From Cronobacter dublinensis subsp. dublinensis LMG 23823 (GTDB lineage: Bacteria; Pseudomonadota; Gammaproteobacteria; Enterobacterales; Enterobacteriaceae), in assembly GCF_001277235.1 (NCBI RefSeq), contig NZ_CP012266.1, positions 4,367,068-4,431,067 on the forward strand: a DNA stretch of 64,000 bases, in the 5' to 3' direction. The position numbers and the translations under genes were made by a program. This document shows, one piece after another, positions 18,790-27,438 of the stretch. Under the pieces are notes generated by a model. The model ran no database searches. It saw nothing but the letters and a program-made list of their open reading frames with translations, and was not told where the DNA came from. Positions within the stretch are counted from its first letter, which is position 1; each line of letters starts with the position of its first letter.

Positions 18790-20190
18790 ATGTCCGTTAA
18801 CGCCGTTGAGTCTGAAAATGCGCAACCGATTGCGCCCGCGCCGAATAGTGAATTGATTTACCGTCTGGAAGACAGGCCGCCGCTACCACAAACGCTGTTT
18901 GCCGCCTGCCAGCATTTGCTGGCGATGTTTGTCGCGGTGATCACGCCCGCGCTGCTCATCTGCCAGGCGCTCGGATTACACGCGCAGGATACCCAGCACA
19001 TCATCAGCATGTCACTGTTCGCCTCCGGCGTGGCGTCGATTATTCAGATCAAAGCCTGGGGGCCGGTTGGCTCAGGACTGCTGTCCATTCAGGGCACCAG
19101 CTTTAACTTTGTCGCACCACTGATTATGGGCGGCACCGCCCTGAAAACCGGCGGTGCCGACGTGCCCACCATGATGGCCGCGCTCTTCGGCACATTGATG
19201 CTGGCGAGCTGCACCGAAATGGTTATCTCCCGTGTGCTGCACCTGGCGCGCCGCATTATCACGCCGCTTGTCTCAGGCGTCGTGGTGATGATTATCGGTT
19301 TGTCGCTAATTCAGGTGGGGTTAACGTCTATCGGCGGCGGCTACGCGGCGATGAGCGACCACACCTTCGGCGCACCGAAAAACCTGCTGCTCGCGGGCGC
19401 GGTGCTGGCTGTGATTATTCTCCTCAATCGCCAGCGCAACCCCTACCTGCGCGTCGCCTCGCTGGTGATCGCGATGGCCGTCGGCTATCTGCTGGCGTGG
19501 GGCATGGATATGCTGCCTGCGAACAGTACGCCTGCGAATGACGCGTTGATCATGGTGCCGACGCCGCTGTATTACGGCCTCGGCATCGACTGGAACCTGC
19601 TGGTGCCACTAATGCTGGTCTTTATGATCACCTCGCTGGAAACCATCGGGGATATTACGGCCACCTCAGACGTCTCCGAACAGCCGGTTTCCGGTCCGCT
19701 GTATATGAAGCGCCTGAAGGGCGGCGTGCTGGCGAACGGCCTGAACTCGTTTGTTTCCGCCGTGTTTAATACCTTCCCGAACTCCTGCTTCGGGCAGAAC
19801 AACGGCGTTATCCAGCTCACCGGCGTCGCCAGCCGCTATGTCGGTTTTGTGGTAGCGCTGATGCTCATTGTGCTGGGCCTGTTCCCGGCAGTCAGCGGCT
19901 TTGTGCAGCATATTCCTGAGCCAGTGTTGGGCGGTGCGACTATTGTGATGTTTGGCACCATCGCGGCCTCCGGCGTGCGTATCGTTTCCCGCGAGCCGTT
20001 AAACCGCCGGGCTATCATGATTATCGCGCTGTCGCTGGCGGTGGGTCTTGGCGTCTCGCAGCAGCCGCTGATCCTGCAGTTCGCGCCGGACTGGGTGAAA
20101 AACCTGCTCTCCTCTGGCATCGCCGCGGGCGGGATTACCGCTATTGTGCTGAATCTGATTTTTCCGCCGGAAAAACAGACCGAGGCCTGA
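18790..20190 (+). CDS. xanP: Xanthine:H+ symporter XanP
   Basis: XanP (YicE) imports xanthine across the inner membrane with protons. From ATG 18790 the protein has 466 residues (E. coli 463) and the N-terminus MSVNAVESENAQP matches the family. The upstream in-frame ATG 18781 sits directly on the ribosome site AGGGGA (18775-18780), whereas 18790 is well spaced. About 12-14 hydrophobic segments and the NAT/NCS2 signature regions are present (the central QGTSFNFVAP, then NSCFGQNNGVIQLTG). It lies directly right of the fimbrial island. Confidence 0.96.
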   Translation: MSVNAVESENAQPIAPAPNSELIYRLEDRPPLPQTLFAACQHLLAMFVAVITPALLICQALGLHAQDTQHIISMSLFASGVASIIQIKAWGPVGSGLLSIQGTSFNFVAPLIMGGTALKTGGADVPTMMAALFGTLMLASCTEMVISRVLHLARRIITPLVSGVVVMIIGLSLIQVGLTSIGGGYAAMSDHTFGAPKNLLLAGAVLAVIILLNRQRNPYLRVASLVIAMAVGYLLAWGMDMLPANSTPANDALIMVPTPLYYGLGIDWNLLVPLMLVFMITSLETIGDITATSDVSEQPVSGPLYMKRLKGGVLANGLNSFVSAVFNTFPNSCFGQNNGVIQLTGVASRYVGFVVALMLIVLGLFPAVSGFVQHIPEPVLGGATIVMFGTIAASGVRIVSREPLNRRAIMIIALSLAVGLGVSQQPLILQFAPDWVKNLLSSGIAAGGITAIVLNLIFPPEKQTEA

Positions 20191-20311
20191 TCCCCTGCCG
20201 ATGGCGGCGCCACGCCGCCATCGCAGACACCTGCGTTGACAATCCCCGCCTTGAGCAATTCGCCTGAATAGTGCATAAATCCATCATCGGAAATTCACAG
20301 GATGGAAGACA

Positions 20312-21994
20312 ATGAAATTTCTCGGAAAGCTCATCATTGCGCTGCTTGTTGCCGTTCTGCTGATTCTGCTCGCCCTGTATGCGCTGTTGCAGACGCGCTG
20401 GGGCGCAGGCTGGCTCACCGGCTGGGTGAACCAGCACAGCGGCTATCACATCACCTTTGATGAAATGGACCACCGCTTCTCCGCGCCTTCGCATCTGGTG
20501 CTGAAAAACGTCACGTTCGGGCGTCGCGGCCAGCCCGCCACGCTGGTGGCGCAAAAGGTCGATATTGGCCTGAGCAGCCGTCAGATCACCGAGCCGATGC
20601 ACGGCGATACCATTTTGCTCTACAAAGGCACGATCAATTTATCGCCATCCACCGCGCCGCTGCCCTTTCGCGCCGACCGCCTCCAGCTGAGCGATATGGC
20701 GTTTAACAGTCCGCAAACCGGCTGGGACCTGAGCGCACAGCGCGTCAATGGCGGTATCAGCCCGTGGCTGCCGGAGGCCGGGAAAATTCTTGGCAGCAAA
20801 GCGGATATCGCGCTGAGCGCAGGCTCTCTGACGCTCAACGGTATGCCCGCCAGCAACGTGCTGGTACAGGGCGAAATCAATCATAATGAAGTGACCATTA
20901 CCAACCTCGGCGCTGATATTGCCCGCGGCGCGCTCACAGGCAACGCCCGCCGTCTGGCCAATGGCGGCTGGGTAGTGGACACGCTGCGCTTAAGTGACAT
21001 CCGGCTGCAAACCGATAAAACGGTCAGCGATTTCTTAAAACCGCTGACGACATTGCCTTCGCTGGCGCTCGGGCGCATTGACGTCACTGACGCGCGGCTC
21101 GAAGGGCCCGGCTGGGCGGCGACCGATCTGGATATCAGCCTGCGTAATCTGACGCTTGCCAACGGCAGCTGGCAGAGCGACGACGGCCGCGTGTCGATGA
21201 ACGCCAGCGAAGTGGTTTACGGCTCACTGCATTTTCTCGACCCTATCGTTAACGCCGATCTTTCCGCGCAGGGTGTCGCGCTGCGCCAGTTTAGTTCACG
21301 CTGGGAAGGCGGCATGGTGAGGACGTCTGGCAGCTGGCAGCGCGAAGGTAACGCGCTGACGCTCGACGAACTGGCGCTGGCCGGGCTGGAGTACACGCTG
21401 CCCGCCGACTGGAAAAAACACTGGCAGGAGACCTTGCCCGCGTGGCTGCAAAGCGTGACGGTGAAAAAGCTTTCCGCGAGCCGCAATCTGATTATCGATA
21501 TCGATCCGCAGTGGCCGTTTCAGCTCACCGCGCTGGACGCCTGGGGCAATAATCTCCAGCTGGCGCGCAACGGCGAATGGGGGATCTGGGGCGGCAACGC
21601 CACGCTGAACGCCGCCGCCGCGACGTTTAACCGCGTCGACGTGCGCCGTCCGTCGCTGACGCTGAACGCGAATCCATCCACCATTGCGATTAGCGAGCTG
21701 AGCGCCTTTGCAGGCCAGGGAATGTTGCAGGCCACCGCGACGATTTCTCAACTGCCGCAGCGCATGACGACGCTAAGCCTCAATGGCCGCGCGGTGCCGG
21801 TAAACGTATTGCATCAATGGGGATGGCCGCAGGTGCCGCTGGAGGGCGACGGCAATATTCAGCTCACCGCGAGCGGCAGCCTGGCCGCCGACGCGCCGCT
21901 ACGGCCGAGTGTTAGCGGCCAATTGCAGGCGACCGGCACTAACGGCCAGCAGGTGCAGCAGACCATGCAGAACGGTGTCGTACCGGGGGCTTAA
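20312..21994 (+). CDS. yicH: AsmA-family protein YicH
   Basis: 560 residues with one N-terminal membrane anchor (FLGKLIIALLVAVLLILLAL) and a long, probably periplasmic, beta-rich region. AsmA-like repeats in this family form hydrophobic grooves thought to carry phospholipids between the inner and outer membranes. A specific role for YicH is not established; E. coli YicH has about 569 residues. It follows xanP as in E. coli, but downstream lies convergent yiiD instead of yicIJ. Confidence 0.93.
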   Translation: MKFLGKLIIALLVAVLLILLALYALLQTRWGAGWLTGWVNQHSGYHITFDEMDHRFSAPSHLVLKNVTFGRRGQPATLVAQKVDIGLSSRQITEPMHGDTILLYKGTINLSPSTAPLPFRADRLQLSDMAFNSPQTGWDLSAQRVNGGISPWLPEAGKILGSKADIALSAGSLTLNGMPASNVLVQGEINHNEVTITNLGADIARGALTGNARRLANGGWVVDTLRLSDIRLQTDKTVSDFLKPLTTLPSLALGRIDVTDARLEGPGWAATDLDISLRNLTLANGSWQSDDGRVSMNASEVVYGSLHFLDPIVNADLSAQGVALRQFSSRWEGGMVRTSGSWQREGNALTLDELALAGLEYTLPADWKKHWQETLPAWLQSVTVKKLSASRNLIIDIDPQWPFQLTALDAWGNNLQLARNGEWGIWGGNATLNAAAATFNRVDVRRPSLTLNANPSTIAISELSAFAGQGMLQATATISQLPQRMTTLSLNGRAVPVNVLHQWGWPQVPLEGDGNIQLTASGSLAADAPLRPSVSGQLQATGTNGQQVQQTMQNGVVPGA

Positions 21995-22058
21995 ACACCC
22001 ACCAGAGCAGCGGCAGGTGGCGCTTTGCTTACCTGCCCTACAAAATCGCCACCGCAAC

Positions 22059-23048
22059 CTACTCCTCCTCGTTACCGCCCTCTTCCAGCGGCCCGAAGGG
22101 TTTTGCGGGCAATACAATGTAAATTCCTTCAAACACCGCGCCGGGGGTATCATCGCCCGACAGCTCCACCTGCAACTGGACGCGTGCCTTACGGCCCCGC
22201 GCGAGACGGTCCAGATCGCCGCTTAACGAGCCTAAATCGGCGACGGCGCCCGGCTTCCCGGTGATCGGTCGGCTATAACGAATATGCGCATCGGCCAGAA
22301 TAATCGTGCCGCCGAGGTGGCGCTCACGCAGCATCAGCCAGATAAGCCCCCATCCGGTCAGCGTCGCCAGCGAAAACAGGCTGCCGGCGAACAGCGTATG
22401 GTGCGGATTCTGGTTGCCGGTCTCCGGCATCGTGGTGATAAATTTCTGCCCGGTATATTGCAAAATACGCACGCCCATCTTCTCGCTGAGCGGAATATGC
22501 TGATACCACGCCTGTTGCAGCTGGGCGCACCAGTCGGCACGGTGCAGAATGTCATCCAGCGAGGCTATCGGTTTAATCATCAAAAAGTGGCGCAGCGGGG
22601 TAGTTTGCGGCGTGGTTATCTCGCCCTCGTTTACAAAACCGAGCTTGGCGAAAAACTCCACCGCGTCCTCGCGCGCGCTGCAGACGACGCGCTTCACGCC
22701 TTCCTGGCGCGCGACCGACTCCAGCGTCATCGCCACCAGCGTGCCGAGGCCTTTCTCCTGCACGGCCGGGTCGACAGCCATAAAGCGGATCGAGCCTTCG
22801 TTATCGGCGTTGATATAGAGCCGCCCGATGGCGACCGGGTTACCCTCTTCATCCACCACCATCTGATGATGGGCCAGCGCATCGTAAGCGTCGCGCTCGG
22901 AGCCTTTCGGCTGATGCAGCGGTTTACGCAGCATCTCCCAGCGGAACTGGTAGTAACGCTCAAGTTCTTCTTCTGTTTCAGGTACACGAAGGTGATACAT
23001 AGCGGTACTCTCTCTTGTTGTCCGCGGCCATGAGGGCATCTGGTTCAT
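22059..23048 (-). CDS. yiiD: YiiD/FabY: GNAT plus hotdog-fold protein of fatty acid initiation
   Basis: 329 residues, equal to the E. coli protein. Residues 1-165 form a GNAT acetyltransferase-like domain (RFMAVDPAVQEKGLGTLVAM). Residues 185-320 form a thioesterase-like hotdog domain (PETGNQNPHHTLFAGSLFSLATLTGWG). Recent work links E. coli YiiD to acetoacetyl-ACP formation at the start of fatty acid synthesis (FabY), which I cite as family knowledge. The start at 23048 overlaps the dtd stop (ATGA), typical of coupling; ATG 23000, with GAGAGAG upstream, would give 313 residues and is an alternative. Confidence 0.93.
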   Translation of the reverse strand: MNQMPSWPRTTRESTAMYHLRVPETEEELERYYQFRWEMLRKPLHQPKGSERDAYDALAHHQMVVDEEGNPVAIGRLYINADNEGSIRFMAVDPAVQEKGLGTLVAMTLESVARQEGVKRVVCSAREDAVEFFAKLGFVNEGEITTPQTTPLRHFLMIKPIASLDDILHRADWCAQLQQAWYQHIPLSEKMGVRILQYTGQKFITTMPETGNQNPHHTLFAGSLFSLATLTGWGLIWLMLRERHLGGTIILADAHIRYSRPITGKPGAVADLGSLSGDLDRLARGRKARVQLQVELSGDDTPGAVFEGIYIVLPAKPFGPLEEGGNEEE

Positions 23049-23482
23049 ATCTGCAACCAGAAGGTCACAGGACCGTCATTAGTCAGCGAGACCTGCATAT
23101 CGGCGGCGAAACGCCCGGTTTGCGTTTTGATGCCCGTCGCCCGGCAGCGGCTGACGAAATAGTCGTAAAGGGCTTCAGCCTGCTCAGGCGGCGCGCCGCG
23201 CGAAAAGCTCGGGCGCAGGCCTTTTTCAGTATCCGCAGGCAGCGTAAATTGCGACACCACCAGCACGCTGCCGCCCGCCTGCTGCACGTTCAGGTTCATT
23301 TTGCCCTGCTCGTCGCTGAAGATGCGATAACCCAGCACGCGCTCGCACAGTCGGTTCGCTTTCTGCTCGTCGTCTTCTTTTTCGACACCCAGCAGAACTA
23401 AAAGTCCTGGCCCGATTTCACCCGTCACCTCTTCCCCCACGCGCACGCTGGCGTGGGTCACGCGTTGAATTAATGCAATCAT
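23045..23482 (-). CDS. dtd: D-aminoacyl-tRNA deacylase
   Basis: Dtd hydrolyses D-amino acids, and glycine mischarged on tRNA-Ala, from tRNA. The 145-residue length is the family norm. The two invariant motifs are present: SQFTL (VSQFTLPADTEKG) and the C-terminal Gly-cisPro motif (NDGPVTFWLQI), which forms the chiral selector across the dimer. The start overlaps the yihY stop by ATGA and the end overlaps the yiiD start, so it is embedded in a tightly coupled operon. Confidence 0.97.
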   Translation of the reverse strand: MIALIQRVTHASVRVGEEVTGEIGPGLLVLLGVEKEDDEQKANRLCERVLGYRIFSDEQGKMNLNVQQAGGSVLVVSQFTLPADTEKGLRPSFSRGAPPEQAEALYDYFVSRCRATGIKTQTGRFAADMQVSLTNDGPVTFWLQI

Positions 23483-24348
23483 ACTGGTTCAGCTTCTTCT
23501 CTGGCGGCTTGTCGTAATTGGCGGTAATCCCCGAGAGTGACAGTAATTTCCGCGCCAAGCAAGACGATGCACCAGGTCCAGTAGACCCAGAGAAACAGGA
23601 TGGGGATCACCGCCAGCACGCCGTAAATCAGCTGATAAGAAGGGAACATGGTGATGTACAGCGCGAAACCTTTTTTGCCAAGCTCGAACAGCAGTGCCGC
23701 CACCAGTGAGCCTGCCAGCGCGTCGCGGCCCGGCACGCGCGTTGTCGGCACCACGCTGTAAAGCAGCCAGAACGACAGCCACGACAGCAGCAGCGGAAAA
23801 ATACGTAGTACTTCGTCGATCATCGTCGTAAAGCCGCTCGCCCAGCGCAGCGACAGCAAATAGGAGCTGATCACCAGACTCGCGCCCGCCAGCAGCGGAC
23901 CGAGGGTCAAAATCATCCAGTACACGGCGAAGGAGTAGACCTTCGGGCGTTTGCGCGTGCTACGCCAGATGGTATTAAGCGCGCTGTCGATGGCATACAT
24001 CAGCAGCAGCGAGGTCACAATCAGCCCAAGCGCGCCGACAGCCGTCATCTTGCTGGAATTAGCAACAAATTGCTCGATATAGCGCTGAATGATATCGCCT
24101 GTGGCAGGCATGAAATTCGCAAACACGAAATGGCGCAGCTGAATGCTGACATCAGAAAACATCGGAAATGCGGCGAACAGCGCGAAAATTACTGCTACAA
24201 ACGGCACGAGCGAAAGCAGCGACACATACGCCAGGTTACCGGCGAGCGTCGTCATATTATCTTCGTCGATCCGACTCCACAGCAGCTTAAGCCAGGCGAT
24301 CAGCGGCCCGGTACGGCGAGCCGCTTTTTGATGAACGGATCTTAACAT
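23479..24348 (-). CDS. yihY: UPF0761 / BrkB-family inner membrane protein YihY
   Basis: 289 residues with about six hydrophobic segments and the conserved blocks LAGNLAYVSLLSLVPFVAV and SYQLIYGVLAVIPILFLWVY of the YihY/BrkB family. The family was once called ribonuclease BN in error; its true function is unknown, with transporter or membrane biogenesis roles proposed. It overlaps yihX by 7 bases upstream and dtd by 4 downstream. Confidence 0.95.
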   Translation of the reverse strand: MLRSVHQKAARRTGPLIAWLKLLWSRIDEDNMTTLAGNLAYVSLLSLVPFVAVIFALFAAFPMFSDVSIQLRHFVFANFMPATGDIIQRYIEQFVANSSKMTAVGALGLIVTSLLLMYAIDSALNTIWRSTRKRPKVYSFAVYWMILTLGPLLAGASLVISSYLLSLRWASGFTTMIDEVLRIFPLLLSWLSFWLLYSVVPTTRVPGRDALAGSLVAALLFELGKKGFALYITMFPSYQLIYGVLAVIPILFLWVYWTWCIVLLGAEITVTLGDYRQLRQAAREEAEPV

Positions 24349-24941
24349 GCCGGGTTCGCGAAATAGTTCGGTACGGTTTTACGGTCGGTCACCAGAATGC
24401 TGGTGATGCCCACTTTACGCGCGCCGTCGATATTCGCTTCGTTATCATCGAAGAACACAGCGTCGCGGGCGCTGAAGCCTTCCTGCTCCAGCACTTTTTG
24501 GTAGATTTCCGGCTCTGGCTTACGCATGCCCATCTCCTGGGAGAGATAAATCGCGTCGGCGGCGGCCTGTACTTCCGGGTATTCTTCCGGCCAATAGGTC
24601 GTATGCAGCCGGTTGGTATTAGAGAGCACCACCACTCGATGCCCCTGCTCGCGCAACTGCTGCATGAGGGTAATGACTTCCGGGCGTAGCCCGACGAACA
24701 CCGCCTGCCAGCCGGCAGAAAACTGCTCGAAGCTCAACGGCAAGGCCATCTCTTCACATAATGCCTTCGCGAAATCCTCGTCGCTCAGTTCGCCGCGCTC
24801 GTGCTGATGAAAAGGCTCGCCCATGGAGAAACTTTGCCGCAGGTTCGCCAGCGGCACGCGGCTGAAATCACTCCAGACGCCCAGCACGCGGTTAAAGTCG
24901 ATATCGACAATGACATTACCTAAATCAAAGATATACAGCAT
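24342..24941 (-). CDS. yihX: HAD phosphatase YihX (alpha-glucose-1-phosphatase)
   Basis: 199 residues of the HAD superfamily. Motif I is FDLGNVIVDID, with the nucleophile aspartate at residue 6; motif II is VVLSNTN; motif III/IV comprises the lysine in RKPEPEIY and the acidic pair in FFDDNEANI. The E. coli enzyme releases phosphate from alpha-D-glucose-1-phosphate. It heads the yihX-yihY-dtd-yiiD operon; GGAGAGA precedes the ATG. In E. coli the sulfoquinovose genes lie upstream of it; here typA does. Confidence 0.95.
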   Translation of the reverse strand: MLYIFDLGNVIVDIDFNRVLGVWSDFSRVPLANLRQSFSMGEPFHQHERGELSDEDFAKALCEEMALPLSFEQFSAGWQAVFVGLRPEVITLMQQLREQGHRVVVLSNTNRLHTTYWPEEYPEVQAAADAIYLSQEMGMRKPEPEIYQKVLEQEGFSARDAVFFDDNEANIDGARKVGITSILVTDRKTVPNYFANPAC

Positions 24942-25155
24942 GACTCTCTCTCCTTTTGGGCCATGGAAAGTTAACTGTAGCGAGAAAGGAGAACTTTGAC
25001 TATGTGCGAACGCGCGGCTTTTGCATCGCCCGCGCGTTGCAGACGGAAATCAGCGGTCGGTTTCGCCGTCGCCGTGCGGCAGACAGTCAGTGCTGCCGTC
25101 GGGCATCATGACTTCATGAGTAACTGTTTTATAAAGAGTATGCGCGCGCAGCCAT

Positions 25156-25186
25156 AAAAAAAGCCGCTGATCTCTCAGCAGCTTTT
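25156..25186 (-). terminator. Rho-independent terminator of typA
   Basis: On the minus strand AGCTGCTGAGAGATCAGCGGCT folds as an imperfect stem followed by a run of seven T, about 50 bases after the typA stop. The remaining bases up to yihX hold no supportable gene. Confidence 0.75.
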
Positions 25187-25236
25187 AAGTCATGCCGGGC
25201 GGCGCGAACGCTGACCCGGCTTACGGATGCACCGTA

Positions 25237-27060
25237 TTACTCTTCTTTCGCACCGCGCATGGCACGTTTACGATCGTTTTCCGTCAGGTGACGTTTACGA
25301 ATACGTACGGACAGCGGGGTAACTTCAACCAGTTCGTCGTCATCGATGAACTCGAGCGCCTGCTCCAGGGTCATCTTGATAGGCGGAACCAGAACCGTCG
25401 CTTCGTCCGTACCGGACGCACGCATGTTGGTCAGTTTCTTACCGGTCAGGCAGTTAACCGTCAGGTCGTTAGAGCGGCTGTGAATACCGATGATCTGGCC
25501 TTCATAGACTTCGGCACCGTGACCCAGGAACAGCTTGCCGCGATCCTGCAGACCGAACAGCGCGAACGCAACCGCTTTACCCTGACCGTTAGAGATCAGT
25601 ACGCCGTTGTTACGCTGGCCCACTTCGCCCGGACGGATATCGTCGTAGTGGCTGAAGGTGGAGTACAGCAGGCCGGTACCGGAAGTCATGGTCATGAACT
25701 CGGAACGGAAGCCAATCAGGCCACGGCTTGGGATCACGTAGTCGAGACGTACGCGGCCTTTGCCGTCCGGATTCATGTTTTTCAGGTCGCCTTTACGCTC
25801 GCCCAGCGCCTGCATCACAGAACCCTGGTGCTGCTCTTCAACGTCCAGCGTCACGTTTTCGAACGGCTCTTGTTTACGGCCGTCGATTTCGCGGAAGATA
25901 ACTTTCGGACGGGAAACCGCCAGTTCGAAACCTTCACGACGCATGTTCTCGATAAGAACAGACAGGTGCAGTTCACCACGGCCAGAAACGCGGAACGCAT
26001 CAGCGTCCTCGGTCTCTTCAACGCGCAGCGCAACGTTGTGCACCAGCTCTTTGTTCAGACGGTCAAGGATCTGACGAGAGGTAACGTATTTACCTTCTTT
26101 ACCGCAGAACGGCGAGGTGTTGACGTTGAAGTACATAGAAACGGTCGGCTCGTCAACGGACAGCGCCGGCAGCGCTTCGACATTCTGCGGGTCGCAGATT
26201 GTGTCGGAGATGTTCAGCTCGCCAAGACCGGTGATAGCAATAATATCGCCTGCTTCCGCCAGATCGGTATCGATACGCTCCAGACCGAGGTGGCCCAGCA
26301 CTTTACCGACTTTACCGTTACGGGTTTTGCCTTCGCTATCAATGATAGTGACCTGCTGGTTCGGCTTCACTTTACCGCGTTTGATGCGACCGATACCGAT
26401 GACGCCAACGTAGTTGTTGTAGTCCAGCTGGGAGATCTGCATCTGCAGCGGGCCGTCGAGGTCGACGTCCGGTGCCGGTACATGGTCGACAATCGCCTGG
26501 TACAGCGGGGTCATGTCTTCCGCCATGTCAGAGTGATCCAGACCCGCGATACCGTTCAGCGCAGACGCGTAAACGATAGGGAAGTCCAGCTGCTCGTCGG
26601 TCGCGTCGAGGTTCACGAATAGGTCGAACACCTGATCCACAACCCAGTCAGGACGCGCGCCCGGACGGTCAACTTTGTTGATAACCACGATAGGTTTCAG
26701 GCCATGGGCAAATGCTTTCTTGGTCACGAAGCGCGTCTGCGGCATCGGGCCGTCAAAAGCATCAACCACCAGCAGCACGGAATCAACCATGGACATGACA
26801 CGTTCAACTTCACCACCGAAGTCGGCGTGCCCAGGGGTATCAACGATGTTGATACGGTAATCATTCCATTTGATCGCGGTGTTTTTCGCGAGGATGGTAA
26901 TCCCACGCTCTTTCTCCAAATCGTTGGAGTCCATCACGCGCTCTTGAGTTTCAGCACGTTCGTCGAACGTACCGGATTGCTGCAGCAGCTTGTCAACCAG
27001 GGTCGTTTTACCATGGTCAACGTGCGCAATGATGGCGATGTTACGCAATTTTTCGATCAC
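25237..27060 (-). CDS. typA: Ribosome-associated GTPase TypA/BipA
   Basis: BipA is a translational GTPase that aids 50S subunit assembly, especially in the cold and under stress. The 607-residue protein (E. coli 607) has the G1 loop AHVDHGKTTL, G2 ERGITILAKN, G3 DTPGHADFGG and G4 NKVDRP. EF-G-like domains II, III and V and the BipA-specific C-terminal domain follow (IDDDELVEVTPLSVRIRKR). It is divergent from glnA, as in E. coli. ACTTTGCCTC is seen on the plus strand just beyond the start, so the minus strand offers GAGGC as ribosome site. Confidence 0.97.
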   Translation of the reverse strand: MIEKLRNIAIIAHVDHGKTTLVDKLLQQSGTFDERAETQERVMDSNDLEKERGITILAKNTAIKWNDYRINIVDTPGHADFGGEVERVMSMVDSVLLVVDAFDGPMPQTRFVTKKAFAHGLKPIVVINKVDRPGARPDWVVDQVFDLFVNLDATDEQLDFPIVYASALNGIAGLDHSDMAEDMTPLYQAIVDHVPAPDVDLDGPLQMQISQLDYNNYVGVIGIGRIKRGKVKPNQQVTIIDSEGKTRNGKVGKVLGHLGLERIDTDLAEAGDIIAITGLGELNISDTICDPQNVEALPALSVDEPTVSMYFNVNTSPFCGKEGKYVTSRQILDRLNKELVHNVALRVEETEDADAFRVSGRGELHLSVLIENMRREGFELAVSRPKVIFREIDGRKQEPFENVTLDVEEQHQGSVMQALGERKGDLKNMNPDGKGRVRLDYVIPSRGLIGFRSEFMTMTSGTGLLYSTFSHYDDIRPGEVGQRNNGVLISNGQGKAVAFALFGLQDRGKLFLGHGAEVYEGQIIGIHSRSNDLTVNCLTGKKLTNMRASGTDEATVLVPPIKMTLEQALEFIDDDELVEVTPLSVRIRKRHLTENDRKRAMRGAKEE

Positions 27061-27211
27061 AACTTTGCCTCAGGCATTAGAAATAGCGCGTTATTGTACA
27101 CGTATTAATCGAAGGACTAAACAGGATCACAATCATCTGACGCAAACAAGTATTGTCGCCAGGCTTTGTGATCCTTTTCACGCAGCGGTAAAAGGGCTAT
27201 TAAACGTAAAT

Positions 27212-27227
27212 TGCACCAACACAGTGC
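27212..27227. promoter_or_regulatory. NtrC (GlnG) enhancer site 1 upstream of glnA
   Basis: TGCACCAACACAGTGC matches the NtrC dyad TGCACC-N5-GGTGCA with symmetric ends. It lies about 120 bases upstream of the sigma-54 promoter, the expected enhancer distance. Confidence 0.8.
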
Positions 27228-27243
27228 TTGTTTTTTACACACA

Positions 27244-27259
27244 GGCACTATATTGGTGC
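27244..27259. promoter_or_regulatory. NtrC (GlnG) enhancer site 2 upstream of glnA
   Basis: GGCACTATATTGGTGC is a second NtrC dyad, centred 32 bases (three helical turns) from site 1. This suits cooperative binding of two phosphorylated NtrC dimers. Confidence 0.8.
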
Positions 27260-27332
27260 AATCTGTCCATTCTGGTGCAGCCCTTTTGCACTATGACGCG
27301 CATCATAGCGCCTTTTTAGGGGGATTTGAAAG

Positions 27333-27350
27333 TTGGCACAGATTTCGCTT
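27333..27350 (+). promoter_or_regulatory. Sigma-54 promoter glnAp2
   Basis: TTGGCACAGATTTCGCTT matches the sigma-54 -24/-12 consensus TGGCAC-N5-TTGC, with the GG to GC spacing intact and one change in the -12 block (TCGC). Transcription would start about 90 bases before glnA. Confidence 0.9.
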
Positions 27351-27438
27351 TAAAGATTTCAGGGCGGCGACGCCAATTTTAATAAGTACTGAATACCTCG
27401 TTACCACGACGACAATGACAAATCCGGGAGAGTTAAGT

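Larger units (their letters stand above)
27061..27332. other. Divergent typA/glnA regulatory spacer
   Basis: About 270 bases without genes contain the glnA enhancer region. Two full NtrC-type palindromes are annotated separately, with further half-sites (TTCTGGTGCAG near 27271 and TTTTGCACTA near 27284), and then the sigma-54 promoter. In E. coli a weaker sigma-70 promoter (glnAp1) overlaps the upstream NtrC sites. Confidence 0.7.

Noticed and set aside
25050..25109. 19-codon ORF (MMPDGSTDCLPHGDGETDR) downstream of typA on the minus strand
   Set aside because: It looks protein-like and the frame continues upstream for about 12 codons, but there is no start codon in that extension and no ribosome site; too short to support.
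25192..26622. 476-codon open frame antisense to typA
   Set aside because: Mirror of a highly expressed gene with strong codon bias; no domain or ribosome site.
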